A stretch of DNA of 64,000 nucleotides, taken from contig NZ_SLXA01000005.1 of the NCBI RefSeq assembly GCF_004340975.1, forward strand, positions 1 through 64,000, given 5' to 3'. A program made the translations under genes and the position numbers. The notes under the pieces were generated by a model. That model made no database searches, was not told the origin of the DNA, and saw only the letters and a list, made by a program, of their open reading frames with translations. Shown piece by piece: positions 1 through 7,230 of this stretch (positions within the stretch are counted from its first letter, which is position 1; each line of letters starts with the position of its first letter). The stretch comes from Frisingicoccus caecimuris. GTDB lineage: Bacteria > Bacillota > Clostridia > Lachnospirales > Lachnospiraceae.

Positions 1-2
1 TT

Positions 3-155
3 GGAAATCGGCATTTCTGGGCAGAGGGATATTATGTTAGTACAGTGGGATTAAATGAAGCCACTATCAGGAAATATATCCAGGAGCAGGAAAAGCATGA
101 TATTGCAATGGATAAGTTAAGCGTGAAAGAATATGAAGACCCTTTTAAGGGTTAA
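3..155 (+). CDS. tnpA: IS200/IS605-family transposase TnpA, C-terminal fragment
   Basis: The window opens inside this gene; only the last 50 codons and the TAA stop are present. The fragment contains the segments FWAEGYYVSTVGLNEA and IRKYIQEQEK, which match the C-terminal end of Y1 HUH single-strand transposases. In that family the tyrosine of the KYIQEQ-type helix is the nucleophile and the glutamine four residues later helps bind the metal; both are visible here (Y and Q in YIQEQ). The enzyme would cut and rejoin single-stranded DNA at the hairpin ends of its element. The gene is followed directly by a structured non-coding tail and the element's right end. Whether the N-terminal half with the HUH motif is intact, and whether a tnpB or iscB partner lies upstream, cannot be seen. 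Confidence 0.85.
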   Translation, partial: GNRHFWAEGYYVSTVGLNEATIRKYIQEQEKHDIAMDKLSVKEYEDPFKG

Positions 156-173
156 GGCTAAGTAGTATCAATA

Positions 174-340
174 CCCCTTAAGGGGTGGCGACGAGTCAAG
201 AGCAGTATGGCTTGAACGGAGCTGTGGGAAAAATGCGTAAGCAGAATTCCCACAGTCGAAAGAGAAAGCTAGCGCCTTGAGACGCTGGCCTAGTATCATG
301 GGCTTATAGCCCTGGAACAAGCCACCCGTTTTACGGGTGG
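174..340 (+). ncRNA. Structured tail of the IS element, candidate omega-RNA/HEARO-like RNA
   Basis: This untranslated stretch folds into at least four strong stem-loops in a row: CCCCTTAAGGGG at 174-185; CTGTGGGAA (222-230) with TTCCCACAG (247-255); GGGCT (300-304) with AGCCC (308-312); and CCACCCG/CGGGTGG at 322-340. A weaker AGCG/CGCT stem lies at 271-285. Such dense structure next to the end of an IS200/IS605 element is what guide RNAs of TnpB/IscB-type elements (omega-RNA, reRNA, HEARO) look like. The fold is seen in the sequence; the class is inference. It could instead be only the recognition structure used by TnpA. Confidence 0.5.
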
Positions 341-344
341 TCAT

Positions 345-1914
345 GACTATGAAAATCATACCTCCGAGACGGTGACGGTGGGTGGCAAGACGGTGGATGT
401 GCAGACGCCTTTTGTTTTGATGTCTGTGATGTTTCTGCCTTCGGATACATTTTCAAATATTAAGGTATCCAATGGAAAGGTGATGACCAGTGGAGATGAT
501 AATATTGTGATCGGCTATGCCAGTCCGGGGCTGGCTGCCAGTTTGAAACTGGAAAGTTATGGTCCAACGGAGGATATATCTGTGCCAGAATATGTGGAAA
601 TCACAGCGGATGCGTCCGAATTTGAATTGGAATTTACAGCCACTGTGGTTACACCGGGAGTTTTTGCTGATATGGATACGGAGGACCTGAACGATGTGAA
701 TGAGCTGATTGATGATATGGGGGCGCTTACCGATGCTTCCGGCCAGCTCGTCAGCGGCACATCCGAATTTTTTTCAGGAATGAAGACTTTTGAAACCTAT
801 ATGGCCAAGTATATCAAGGGTGTTGGTGCGGTAAAGGATGGCTCGAATGCACTGACAGAAGGATTGGCGACCTTGAATGAAAATAAAGAAGCTTTAAAAA
901 CCAGAGCAGAGGCGCTACAGAGCGGGCTGGAAAGCCTGAATGGAGCATATGCCTGCCGACGGAAGAAGGAATAGATAATACGGCTGTTACTGAAGCAGCC
1001 AAAGCACTGGCAATGGATGGCGAGAAACTTGCCGGACTTTTAACATCCATTCAGGAAAGCCTGACTCAGATGCAGGCCTTTACAGAAAATGCATCGGCCT
1101 ATGTTACGGCTGTCAGGGAAAATATTGGGGCGGCACAGAACAATTTATCGTTAGTGAATTTATCCGACATGGAGGCAGCCGCCAATGCATCGGCAAGGGA
1201 GCAGGCAGTGCGCTGGATGCGGCGCTTGCAGCGATTCCGGATGAACAGCTTTCCGCAGAGGAAAAGGCGGGGATTCGGGCAGCAGTTGTCGGTGGTATTG
1301 ATGTGAGCGGTACAGCCTCTGAAGCTCAGGGATATGTTGATGCTGCCGCCGAAAAGCTTGCCAGAATTCCGGATTTTGAGGTGCCGGAGCTGACGGTTAA
1401 TGCTGCCGGAATCGAAGGGGTGGTCAGTGACATGACAGCCAAACTGGAAATTCTCAAATCCTATTCGGACAGCCTGTCCGGTGTGAAGGAAAAATTTGCC
1501 GCTATGGGCAGTGCATTGGAAACAATGAAATCCAGCGTAGCCCAGTTGGAAACCGGAAGCAGACAGCACACAGAAGGCATTACGACGTTTAACGAAGGCA
1601 TTGCACAGCTCTATGAAGGGGCTGCCGCACTTAGCAACGGTGCTTCCGAACTGACGACGGCAGGAGAGTCCTTAAATACCGGTTTCAGCACATTAACTCA
1701 GGGTGCTCTGACTTTGAAAGAAGGTGTCGCGGCCTTTGATGAGGAAGGTATACAAAGTCTCGGTGATTTGGCAGGCAGGGATCTTGAAAACATCCTGACA
1801 CGCATTCGGGCTTTAAAAGAAGCGGATAGCCGGTATGACAATTTTGCCGGAATCCGGGAAAACCAGACGGGCAGCGTAAAATTCATTATTGAGACAGCTG
1901 AGATTGAAAAATAG
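345..1914 (+). pseudogene. YhgE/Pip-like heptad-repeat protein, broken by IS insertion and two frameshifts
   Basis: Three consecutive open frames make up one protein: about 345-955 (ending at a stop at 972-974), about 950-1200, and about 1195-1914. The joined product is rich in repeats of the L-x-x-G type, for example in LTDASGQLVSGTSEFFSGM and in the segment at 1560-1720 (EGAAALSNGASELTTAGESL). It ends in GSVKFIIET, like the C-terminus of YhgE/Pip-related secreted proteins. These proteins act at the cell envelope; some are parts of type VII secretion or phage receptors. The 5' part is missing because the IS element's right end lies directly upstream and the frame stays open into it. Frame changes near 940-960 and 1190-1205 show the gene is decaying. 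Sequencing error could explain one shift, but hardly both plus the insertion. Confidence 0.75.
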
Positions 1915-1925
1915 GATGTGTCGTT

Positions 1926-2762
1926 TTATGGCCGCAATTTTTCCAATACATCATAAGGAATGACCAGATTTCCTATGCCCTTTCCAATCCGGATGTGGGG
2001 TTTTACGGAACCGTGAAAGTCAGAACCACCGGACCAGAGTAATTGGTGCCGGTCTGCCAGTCGTTTCATATTTCGTTCATCTGCCGGAGAGTAAGTGCTG
2101 TAGTAGGTTTCTATGCCACGCAGACCATAGCTTTTTAAGTCTTCAATGCAGGTGTCAAGCTGAGCCGGAGTGAAACCATAAAGAAGGGGATGGGCCAGAA
2201 TGGCTACACCACCGTCGTCGCAAATGGTACGAACGGCGTCTTTTGGGGTCACGCCGGTTTTCGGGACATAAAAAGGCATACCGGGAGAAAGATATTTATC
2301 AAAGACTTCTTTGATAGAAGCCGCATAGCCTGTATACACAAGATAGTGGGCAAGATTTGCTCGGGTGATGACGGCATCGCCTTCAAGAGCCCGGAGTTTT
2401 TTCATGGAAATATCCACGCCGGCTGCCTGCATTTTTGCAATCATTCGTAGATTTCGCTCTTCTCGAATTTGTTGAAAAGCATCAAGGCGCTGTGCCAGCA
2501 ACGGGTCCTTCGGGTCAAGAAAAAGGCCGACGATATGGATTTCCCGGTCACCGCCGTAAACAGCGGACAGTTCTATGCCGGGGATACATTCAATATTTAA
2601 TTTTTTTGCAGCTTCAAGGGCTTCGGGTATGCCCTTCATCGTGTCATGGTCAGTTAAGGCTACGGCGGCCAGTCCTGCAGCCGCAGCGGCTTCCATAACT
2701 TCTGTCGGTGTACAGCTTCCGTCGGAGGCTTTGGAGTGGGTATGCAGATCTATTTGTTTCAT
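1926..2762 (-). CDS. PHP-domain metal-dependent phosphoesterase (TrpH/YciV type)
   Basis: 278 residues, start ATG with an upstream AGGAAAG on the minus strand. The PHP-fold metal ligands are all present: DLHTHSKASDG (5-15), TDHD (37-40), GIELSA (62-67), an AHP motif (190-192), and GGSDFHG (245-251). Homologues of this length hydrolyse 3',5'-nucleoside bisphosphates or trim RNA 5' ends (RNase AM). The catalytic residues are seen; the substrate is inferred. It lies convergent to the broken YhgE-like gene and divergent from the small membrane protein at 2886, so it is probably transcribed alone. Confidence 0.85.
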   Translation of the reverse strand: MKQIDLHTHSKASDGSCTPTEVMEAAAAAGLAAVALTDHDTMKGIPEALEAAKKLNIECIPGIELSAVYGGDREIHIVGLFLDPKDPLLAQRLDAFQQIREERNLRMIAKMQAAGVDISMKKLRALEGDAVITRANLAHYLVYTGYAASIKEVFDKYLSPGMPFYVPKTGVTPKDAVRTICDDGGVAILAHPLLYGFTPAQLDTCIEDLKSYGLRGIETYYSTYSPADERNMKRLADRHQLLWSGGSDFHGSVKPHIRIGKGIGNLVIPYDVLEKLRP

Positions 2763-2885
2763 AAGTAGCTTTCCTTTCTGTCATGGGCCGGACTTTGGGG
2801 CCAGCGTAATATCTGTATAATAGTATAGCATTTTCAGAAAGAAAAAAACATATAGTTAAAAAAAGGTTTATGGACGGGATATATT

Positions 2886-3242
2886 TTGAGGACCTATACG
2901 ATTTCGATATTAAAGGCGTTGATCATTAGTTATGTAATCTCTGCGGCTTCGCTGCTGGCACTTGCCGGACTTCTCTGTTGGCTGGACATTGCGGCAGCCC
3001 AACTCCAGATCGGTATGATAGTCACCTATATCGGCTCCTGTGCCGTTGGTGGATTTTATGTGGGGAGGAAGATAAAAAAAAGAGAGTTTCTATGGGGATT
3101 GATCGTTGGAGTCCTTTATTACAGCATTCATATTGCGGCGGTCATCGCCGTGGAGGGTGTGCAGCCGGAACGTATTGTGCCGGGAACGGCGTTGGCATTG
3201 CTGTGCATGGGAAGCGGCATGATGGGCGGTATGTTGAGTTGA
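2886..3242 (+). CDS. TIGR04086-like small membrane protein
   Basis: 118 residues, mostly hydrophobic, with about four predicted membrane segments (approximately residues 8-30, 38-58, 68-88 and 98-117). The pattern IVTYIGSCAVGGFYVGRKIKK in mid-protein and GSGMMGGMLS at the C-terminus resemble the TIGR04086 family of clostridial membrane proteins, which is usually found just upstream of SCIFF and the Sec genes, as here. The start is a TTG with a weak ribosome site, so a different start a few codons in is possible. No catalytic motif is visible and the function is unknown. The position suggests an envelope role connected with SecDF or peptide export, but that is only context. Confidence 0.65.
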   Translation: MRTYTISILKALIISYVISAASLLALAGLLCWLDIAAAQLQIGMIVTYIGSCAVGGFYVGRKIKKREFLWGLIVGVLYYSIHIAAVIAVEGVQPERIVPGTALALLCMGSGMMGGMLS

Positions 3243-3264
3243 CAGGATAAAATAAAAAAATAGC

Positions 3265-3293
3265 TTTTAAAATAAAAACAAGTATGATATACT
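3265..3293 (+). promoter_or_regulatory. Promoter for the SCIFF peptide gene
   Basis: A TATACT -10 box at 3288-3293 lies 17 bases after TTTTAA at 3265-3270, about 50 bases before the peptide start. The -10 box is good and the -35 box weak. It would let the SCIFF operon be transcribed independently of the gene at 2886. Confidence 0.45.
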
Positions 3294-3341
3294 GTTCGTG
3301 AATGCAATGTATTGCGAATAAAAGAAAAAGGAGGCTTTCCA

Positions 3342-3485
3342 ATGAAACATATTAAATCTTTAAACACACGTTCTTTAAAGGATTCTATGGTTAAAGGCGG
3401 ATGCGGTGAATGTCAGACATCCTGCCAGTCAGCCTGCAAAACTTCCTGTACAGTGGGAAATCAGAGCTGTGAAAATAACAAATAA
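3342..3485 (+). CDS. scfA: SCIFF peptide, ranthipeptide precursor
   Basis: This 47-residue ORF has a strong ribosome site (AAAGGAGG, 3326-3333) and begins MKHIKSLNTRSLKDSMVKGG, the leader typical of SCIFF (six cysteines in forty-five) peptides. The core holds exactly six cysteines at 21, 24, 28, 32, 36 and 43, in the pattern CGECQTSCQSACKTSCTVG then C43. In characterised relatives a radical SAM enzyme links these cysteines to residues between them by thioether bonds (ranthipeptides). The maturase gene follows 60 bases downstream. The peptide is nearly universal in Clostridia and its biological role is not settled; a signalling role has been proposed. Family identity is secure. Confidence 0.93.
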   Translation: MKHIKSLNTRSLKDSMVKGGCGECQTSCQSACKTSCTVGNQSCENNK

Positions 3486-3488
3486 TAC

Positions 3489-3524
3489 ATAAGCAGCGAT
3501 TTAGTCAGCTAAGTCGCTGCTTAT
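3489..3524 (+). promoter_or_regulatory. Stem-loop between SCIFF peptide and maturase
   Basis: ATAAGCAGCGA (3489-3499) pairs perfectly with TCGCTGCTTAT (3514-3524), and the inner bases TTTAG/CTAAG extend the stem with one wobble to a TCAG loop. It has no strong T-run after it, so it is more likely a partial terminator or an RNA stabiliser that keeps precursor mRNA in excess over maturase mRNA. The structure is seen; the role is inferred. Confidence 0.6.
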
Positions 3525-3545
3525 TAAATGTAAGGAGTATAAAAC

Positions 3546-4904
3546 GTGGTTCATCAGTATAAAAATAATGGTTATAATATTGTACTCGATGTGAACAGCG
3601 GGTCGGTCCATGTGGTGGACGACCTGGTATACGACATTATTGCTTTATATGAGACCGCTTCTGAAGATGAGATCGCAGAGAAGCTTGCAGGGAAGTATTC
3701 TCCGGAAGATATTCGGGAGGCTTATTCCGAAATCAAGGAGCTGGTTAAAGAGGAATGTCTTTTCACCGAGGATATTTACAAAGATTATATATTTGATTTT
3801 AAAAAGCGCCCGACAGTTGTTAAAGCTTTATGTCTGCATATTGCCCATGATTGCAATCTGGCATGCAAGTATTGTTTTGCCGAAGAGGGTGAATATCATG
3901 GACGCCGGGCATTAATGAGTTTTGAAGTCGGAAAAAAAGCATTGGATTTCCTCATTGCAAATTCCGGTTCCCGGAGGAATCTGGAAGTGGATTTCTTTGG
4001 CGGCGAGCCTTTGATGAATTTTGATGTGGTAAAACAGTTGGTGGCTTATGGACGGGAACAGGAGAAGCTTCACGACAAGCAGTTTCGGTTTACGTTGACG
4101 ACCAACGGCGTGCTTTTAAATAAAGAGGTTCAGGAATTTGCCAATAAAGAAATGGCGAATGTGGTCTTAAGCGTGGACGGAAGAAAAGAGGTTCATGACT
4201 TTATGCGTCCATTCCGGGGCGGACAGGGAAGTTATGACTATATTATTCCGAAATTTAAGGAGATGGCGGAGAGCCGGAACCAGACCAATTATTATGTCCG
4301 AGGGACATTTACCCATTATAATACGGATTTTGCTTCCGATGTGCTGAGTCTGGCGGATGAGGGCTTCAAGCAGATTTCTGTTGAGCCGGTAGTGGCACCG
4401 GAGACGGAGGATTATGCGATTAAAGCATCAGATCTGCCGAAAATTATGGAGGAATATGATTATCTGGCAAAGGAAATGCTGAAACGGGAGAAAGAGGGCC
4501 GCGGCTTTAATTTCTTCCATTTTATGATTGACCTTTCCGGCGGCCCATGCGTTGCCAAACGTCTTTCGGGCTGTGGTTCGGGGACAGAATATCTGGCAGT
4601 GACACCATGGGGCGATCTTTATCCGTGTCACCAGTTTGTCGGGCAGGAAGAATTTCTTATGGGCAACGTGGATGAGGGCATTGTGCGGACAGATCTCCAG
4701 GAAGAATTCAAATGTTGTAATGTCTATGCCCGCGAGAAATGTCAGGACTGTTTTGCAAAATTTTATTGCAGCGGCGGCTGCGCTGCAAATTCTTACAATT
4801 TTACAGGCAGAATAACAGATACATATGACATTGGCTGTGAGATGATGCGTAAGCGTGTGGAATGTGCGATCATGCTGAAAGCAGCCAGAGAAGGAGAGTT
4901 GTAA
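3546..4904 (+). CDS. scfB: SCIFF radical SAM maturase (thioether-forming)
   Basis: 452 residues, GTG start preceded by AAGGAG. An N-terminal region of about 90 residues resembles a PqqD-like peptide-recognition (RRE) domain. The radical SAM core follows, with CNLACKYC giving the CxxxCxxC motif (C103, C107, C110) and the later GGEP motif in FFGGEPLMNF. The C-terminal 115 residues are a SPASM-type region with many cysteines (GPCVAKRLSGCG, LYPCHQF, CQDCFAKFYCSGGC, IGCEMM) for two auxiliary 4Fe-4S clusters. The known family reaction is to form thioether links between the SCIFF cysteines and non-adjacent residues. It ends one base before the secDF start, so it is probably co-transcribed with it. 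Confidence 0.93.
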   Translation: MVHQYKNNGYNIVLDVNSGSVHVVDDLVYDIIALYETASEDEIAEKLAGKYSPEDIREAYSEIKELVKEECLFTEDIYKDYIFDFKKRPTVVKALCLHIAHDCNLACKYCFAEEGEYHGRRALMSFEVGKKALDFLIANSGSRRNLEVDFFGGEPLMNFDVVKQLVAYGREQEKLHDKQFRFTLTTNGVLLNKEVQEFANKEMANVVLSVDGRKEVHDFMRPFRGGQGSYDYIIPKFKEMAESRNQTNYYVRGTFTHYNTDFASDVLSLADEGFKQISVEPVVAPETEDYAIKASDLPKIMEEYDYLAKEMLKREKEGRGFNFFHFMIDLSGGPCVAKRLSGCGSGTEYLAVTPWGDLYPCHQFVGQEEFLMGNVDEGIVRTDLQEEFKCCNVYAREKCQDCFAKFYCSGGCAANSYNFTGRITDTYDIGCEMMRKRVECAIMLKAAREGEL

Positions 4905-4905
4905 A

Positions 4906-7137
4906 ATGAAGAATAATAAAGGAAAAAGTCTGATTGGTCTTTTCCTTGTTCTGATCATCATCGCTGCCTGCGGGTTTGTATCCTGGAAAGGTGTGGATGA
5001 GAGCGGACAGGGAAGTGCCAAAAATATAAAGCTCGGTCTGGATTTGGCCGGCGGGGTCAGCATTACCTATGAGGCTGATGAAGAAAATCCTTCGGCGGAG
5101 GATATGAATGATACAGTTTATAAGCTTCAGAAGCGTGTTGAAAGTTACAGTACAGAAGCCGAGGTTTATCAGGAAGGAACCAACCGGATCAACGTTGAAA
5201 TTCCGGGTGTTTATGATGCGGAAAGGATTCTCAACGAATTGGGTAATCCGGGAACAGTTGCGTTTTATGAGGTGACGGATGCTTCTGCCGTCGATATTTC
5301 TGATGAAGAAAAGGCTGAGGCAAAGAAAGCTGCAGAAGCCGCTGGTCTGTCGGACAGTTCTACATTTAATCTGGTCATGGACGGTAATGATCTTGTTGAT
5401 GCCCAGGTGATGACCCAGAATGACAGTTATGGTAACTCCCAGTATGTGGTAGAACTGACAATGAATGCGGAAGGATCGGAAAAATTTAAAGAAGCCACCG
5501 CACGGAATATCGGAAAGCCAATCTACATTGTTTATGATAATGAAGTGATCAGCTATCCAAAAGTAAATACGACCATTGAAAATGGACAGGCGATCATCGA
5601 AGGGAATTTTACTTATGAATCTGCCAGTTCTTTAGCAACTTATATTCGTTTGGGAGCACTGAAACTGAATCTGAATGAAATCCGTTCCAATGTGGTCGGT
5701 GCCAAGCTTGGCGAGGAAGCTCTCGCCACCAGCTTAAAAGCTGGTGCCATTGGTCTGGCGATCATTATTATCTTTATGATCATTATGTACCTTGTACCTG
5801 GTCTTGCGGCTGGTCTTGCACTTGTTCTCTATGTTGCGGTAATGCTGTGCCTGCTGAATGGTCTGGATGTGACCCTGACCCTTCCGGGAATCGCAGGTAT
5901 TATTTTGTCCATCGGTATGGCGGTAGATGCCAATGTCATTATCTTTACCCGTATTCGTGAGGAGATTGCCGGAGGTATGAATGTGCGGAATGCGATTCAG
6001 ACTGGATTTAAAAAGGCACGTTCTGCCATCTTAGATGGTAATATCACAACATTGATCGCAGCTGCTGTCCTTTATATTAAAGGTTCAGGAACTATCAAAG
6101 GTTTTTCCGTCACATTGGCATTAGGTATCGTTTTGTCCATGCTTACAGCCCTTGTTGTGACTCATTTTATCGTCAATGTGCTTTACGGCCTGGGATTTAC
6201 CGATGAAAAATACTATGGAAGACAGAAAGCGAGAAAGGCTATTCCATTTGTTCAGAGGGCAAAAATTTTCTACATTATTTCTGCCGTTGTAATTATTGCA
6301 GGCTTTGTGGGCATGGGATTAAATCATTCCAATGGCAAAGGTGCGATGAATTACAGTCTGGACTTTACCGGCGGTACTTCTATGACGGTGCCGTTTAATG
6401 AAAATATTGATGTTACCGGTGAAAATGGTGCGGAATTGCTGAAGACGATTACAGAAACCATAGGTACTGGCGATGTGCAGCTTCAGAATGTTCAGGGATC
6501 CAATGATATTGTCATCAAGACGCAGGTATTGGATAAGGAGACTCGGGGTGATTTAAAGAATACTCTTGTTGAAAAATACGGTGTGGATGAAAAATCCATC
6601 GAAGAGCAGAGTATCAGTGCGGTAGTCAGCGGTGAAATGCAGAAAGATGCGGTCATCGCAGTTGTCATTGCCGGTATATGTATGCTGATTTATATCTGGT
6701 TCCGGTTCAAGGATATTAAATTTGGCGCCAGTGCTGTATTTGCGCTGTTGCATGATGTACTTTGTGTATTAACCGTTTATGCATTAGTCCGTATTCCTGT
6801 CGGCAACACATTTATCGCATGTATGCTGACCATTGTTGGTTATTCAATCAATGCAACGATTGTTATTTTTGACCGTATCCGAGAGAATCGTCAGATGATG
6901 TATAAGGCATCTCTGGAGGAAATTGTAAATTCCAGTATCACTCAGACATTGTCGAGAAGCATCAATACATCTGTGACAACCTTTATCAGTGTGTTTGTAC
7001 TGTATATTATGGGGGTCGCTTCTATTCGTGAATTTGCCATGCCGTTGATGGCCGGTATTATAGCCGGAGCATGGTCTTCTATCTTTATTACAGGCACACT
7101 CTGGTATTTGCTGAAAAAGATTGGAAAAAAGAATTAA
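4906..7137 (+). CDS. secDF: Fused protein translocase subunit SecDF
   Basis: 743 residues, start ATG one base after the maturase stop. The N-terminal membrane anchor is followed by the SecD periplasmic-type domain starting LGLDLAGGVSITYE. A five-helix SecD membrane domain follows (about residues 280-425, with GIILSIGMAVDANVIIFTRI). The SecF half starts near 445, with DFTGGTSMTV and GYSINATIVIFDRIRENR. SecDF uses the proton gradient to pull exported proteins out of the SecYEG channel. Many clostridia have separate secD and secF; here both are one polypeptide. The conserved aspartates in the two RND-type membrane halves are present. Confidence 0.95.
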   Translation: MKNNKGKSLIGLFLVLIIIAACGFVSWKGVDESGQGSAKNIKLGLDLAGGVSITYEADEENPSAEDMNDTVYKLQKRVESYSTEAEVYQEGTNRINVEIPGVYDAERILNELGNPGTVAFYEVTDASAVDISDEEKAEAKKAAEAAGLSDSSTFNLVMDGNDLVDAQVMTQNDSYGNSQYVVELTMNAEGSEKFKEATARNIGKPIYIVYDNEVISYPKVNTTIENGQAIIEGNFTYESASSLATYIRLGALKLNLNEIRSNVVGAKLGEEALATSLKAGAIGLAIIIIFMIIMYLVPGLAAGLALVLYVAVMLCLLNGLDVTLTLPGIAGIILSIGMAVDANVIIFTRIREEIAGGMNVRNAIQTGFKKARSAILDGNITTLIAAAVLYIKGSGTIKGFSVTLALGIVLSMLTALVVTHFIVNVLYGLGFTDEKYYGRQKARKAIPFVQRAKIFYIISAVVIIAGFVGMGLNHSNGKGAMNYSLDFTGGTSMTVPFNENIDVTGENGAELLKTITETIGTGDVQLQNVQGSNDIVIKTQVLDKETRGDLKNTLVEKYGVDEKSIEEQSISAVVSGEMQKDAVIAVVIAGICMLIYIWFRFKDIKFGASAVFALLHDVLCVLTVYALVRIPVGNTFIACMLTIVGYSINATIVIFDRIRENRQMMYKASLEEIVNSSITQTLSRSINTSVTTFISVFVLYIMGVASIREFAMPLMAGIIAGAWSSIFITGTLWYLLKKIGKKN

Positions 7138-7230
7138 AAACAAGGATGTCAGAAACTCTGCCGGAGAAGAAATTTTCCTGTGGAGTTTTCTGCATTTAAA
7201 AAGAACTTTATAGGAATGAGTGGAGAAACT

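Larger units (their letters stand above)
1..346 (+). mobile_element. IS200/IS605-type insertion element, right part
   Basis: The element consists of the tnpA tail and about 190 non-coding bases ending in a perfect hairpin, CCACCCG (322-328) / CGGGTGG (334-340), loop TTTTA. IS200/IS605 elements have such subterminal hairpins instead of terminal inverted repeats and make no target duplication. Beyond about 345 the sequence becomes the reading frame of an interrupted YhgE/Pip-like gene, which places the right boundary near 340-347. The exact cleavage base cannot be fixed without an empty site. The left end lies outside the window. Confidence 0.75.

Noticed and set aside
2631-2655. Further GGGTATGCCC match inside the PHP gene
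   Set aside because: Only ten bases agree, the palindrome half is missing and it is coding sequence; likely chance.
7180-7230. GTG start for RecJ 17 codons upstream
   Set aside because: The ATG at 7231 has a ribosome site and homologues begin MEKWMV.
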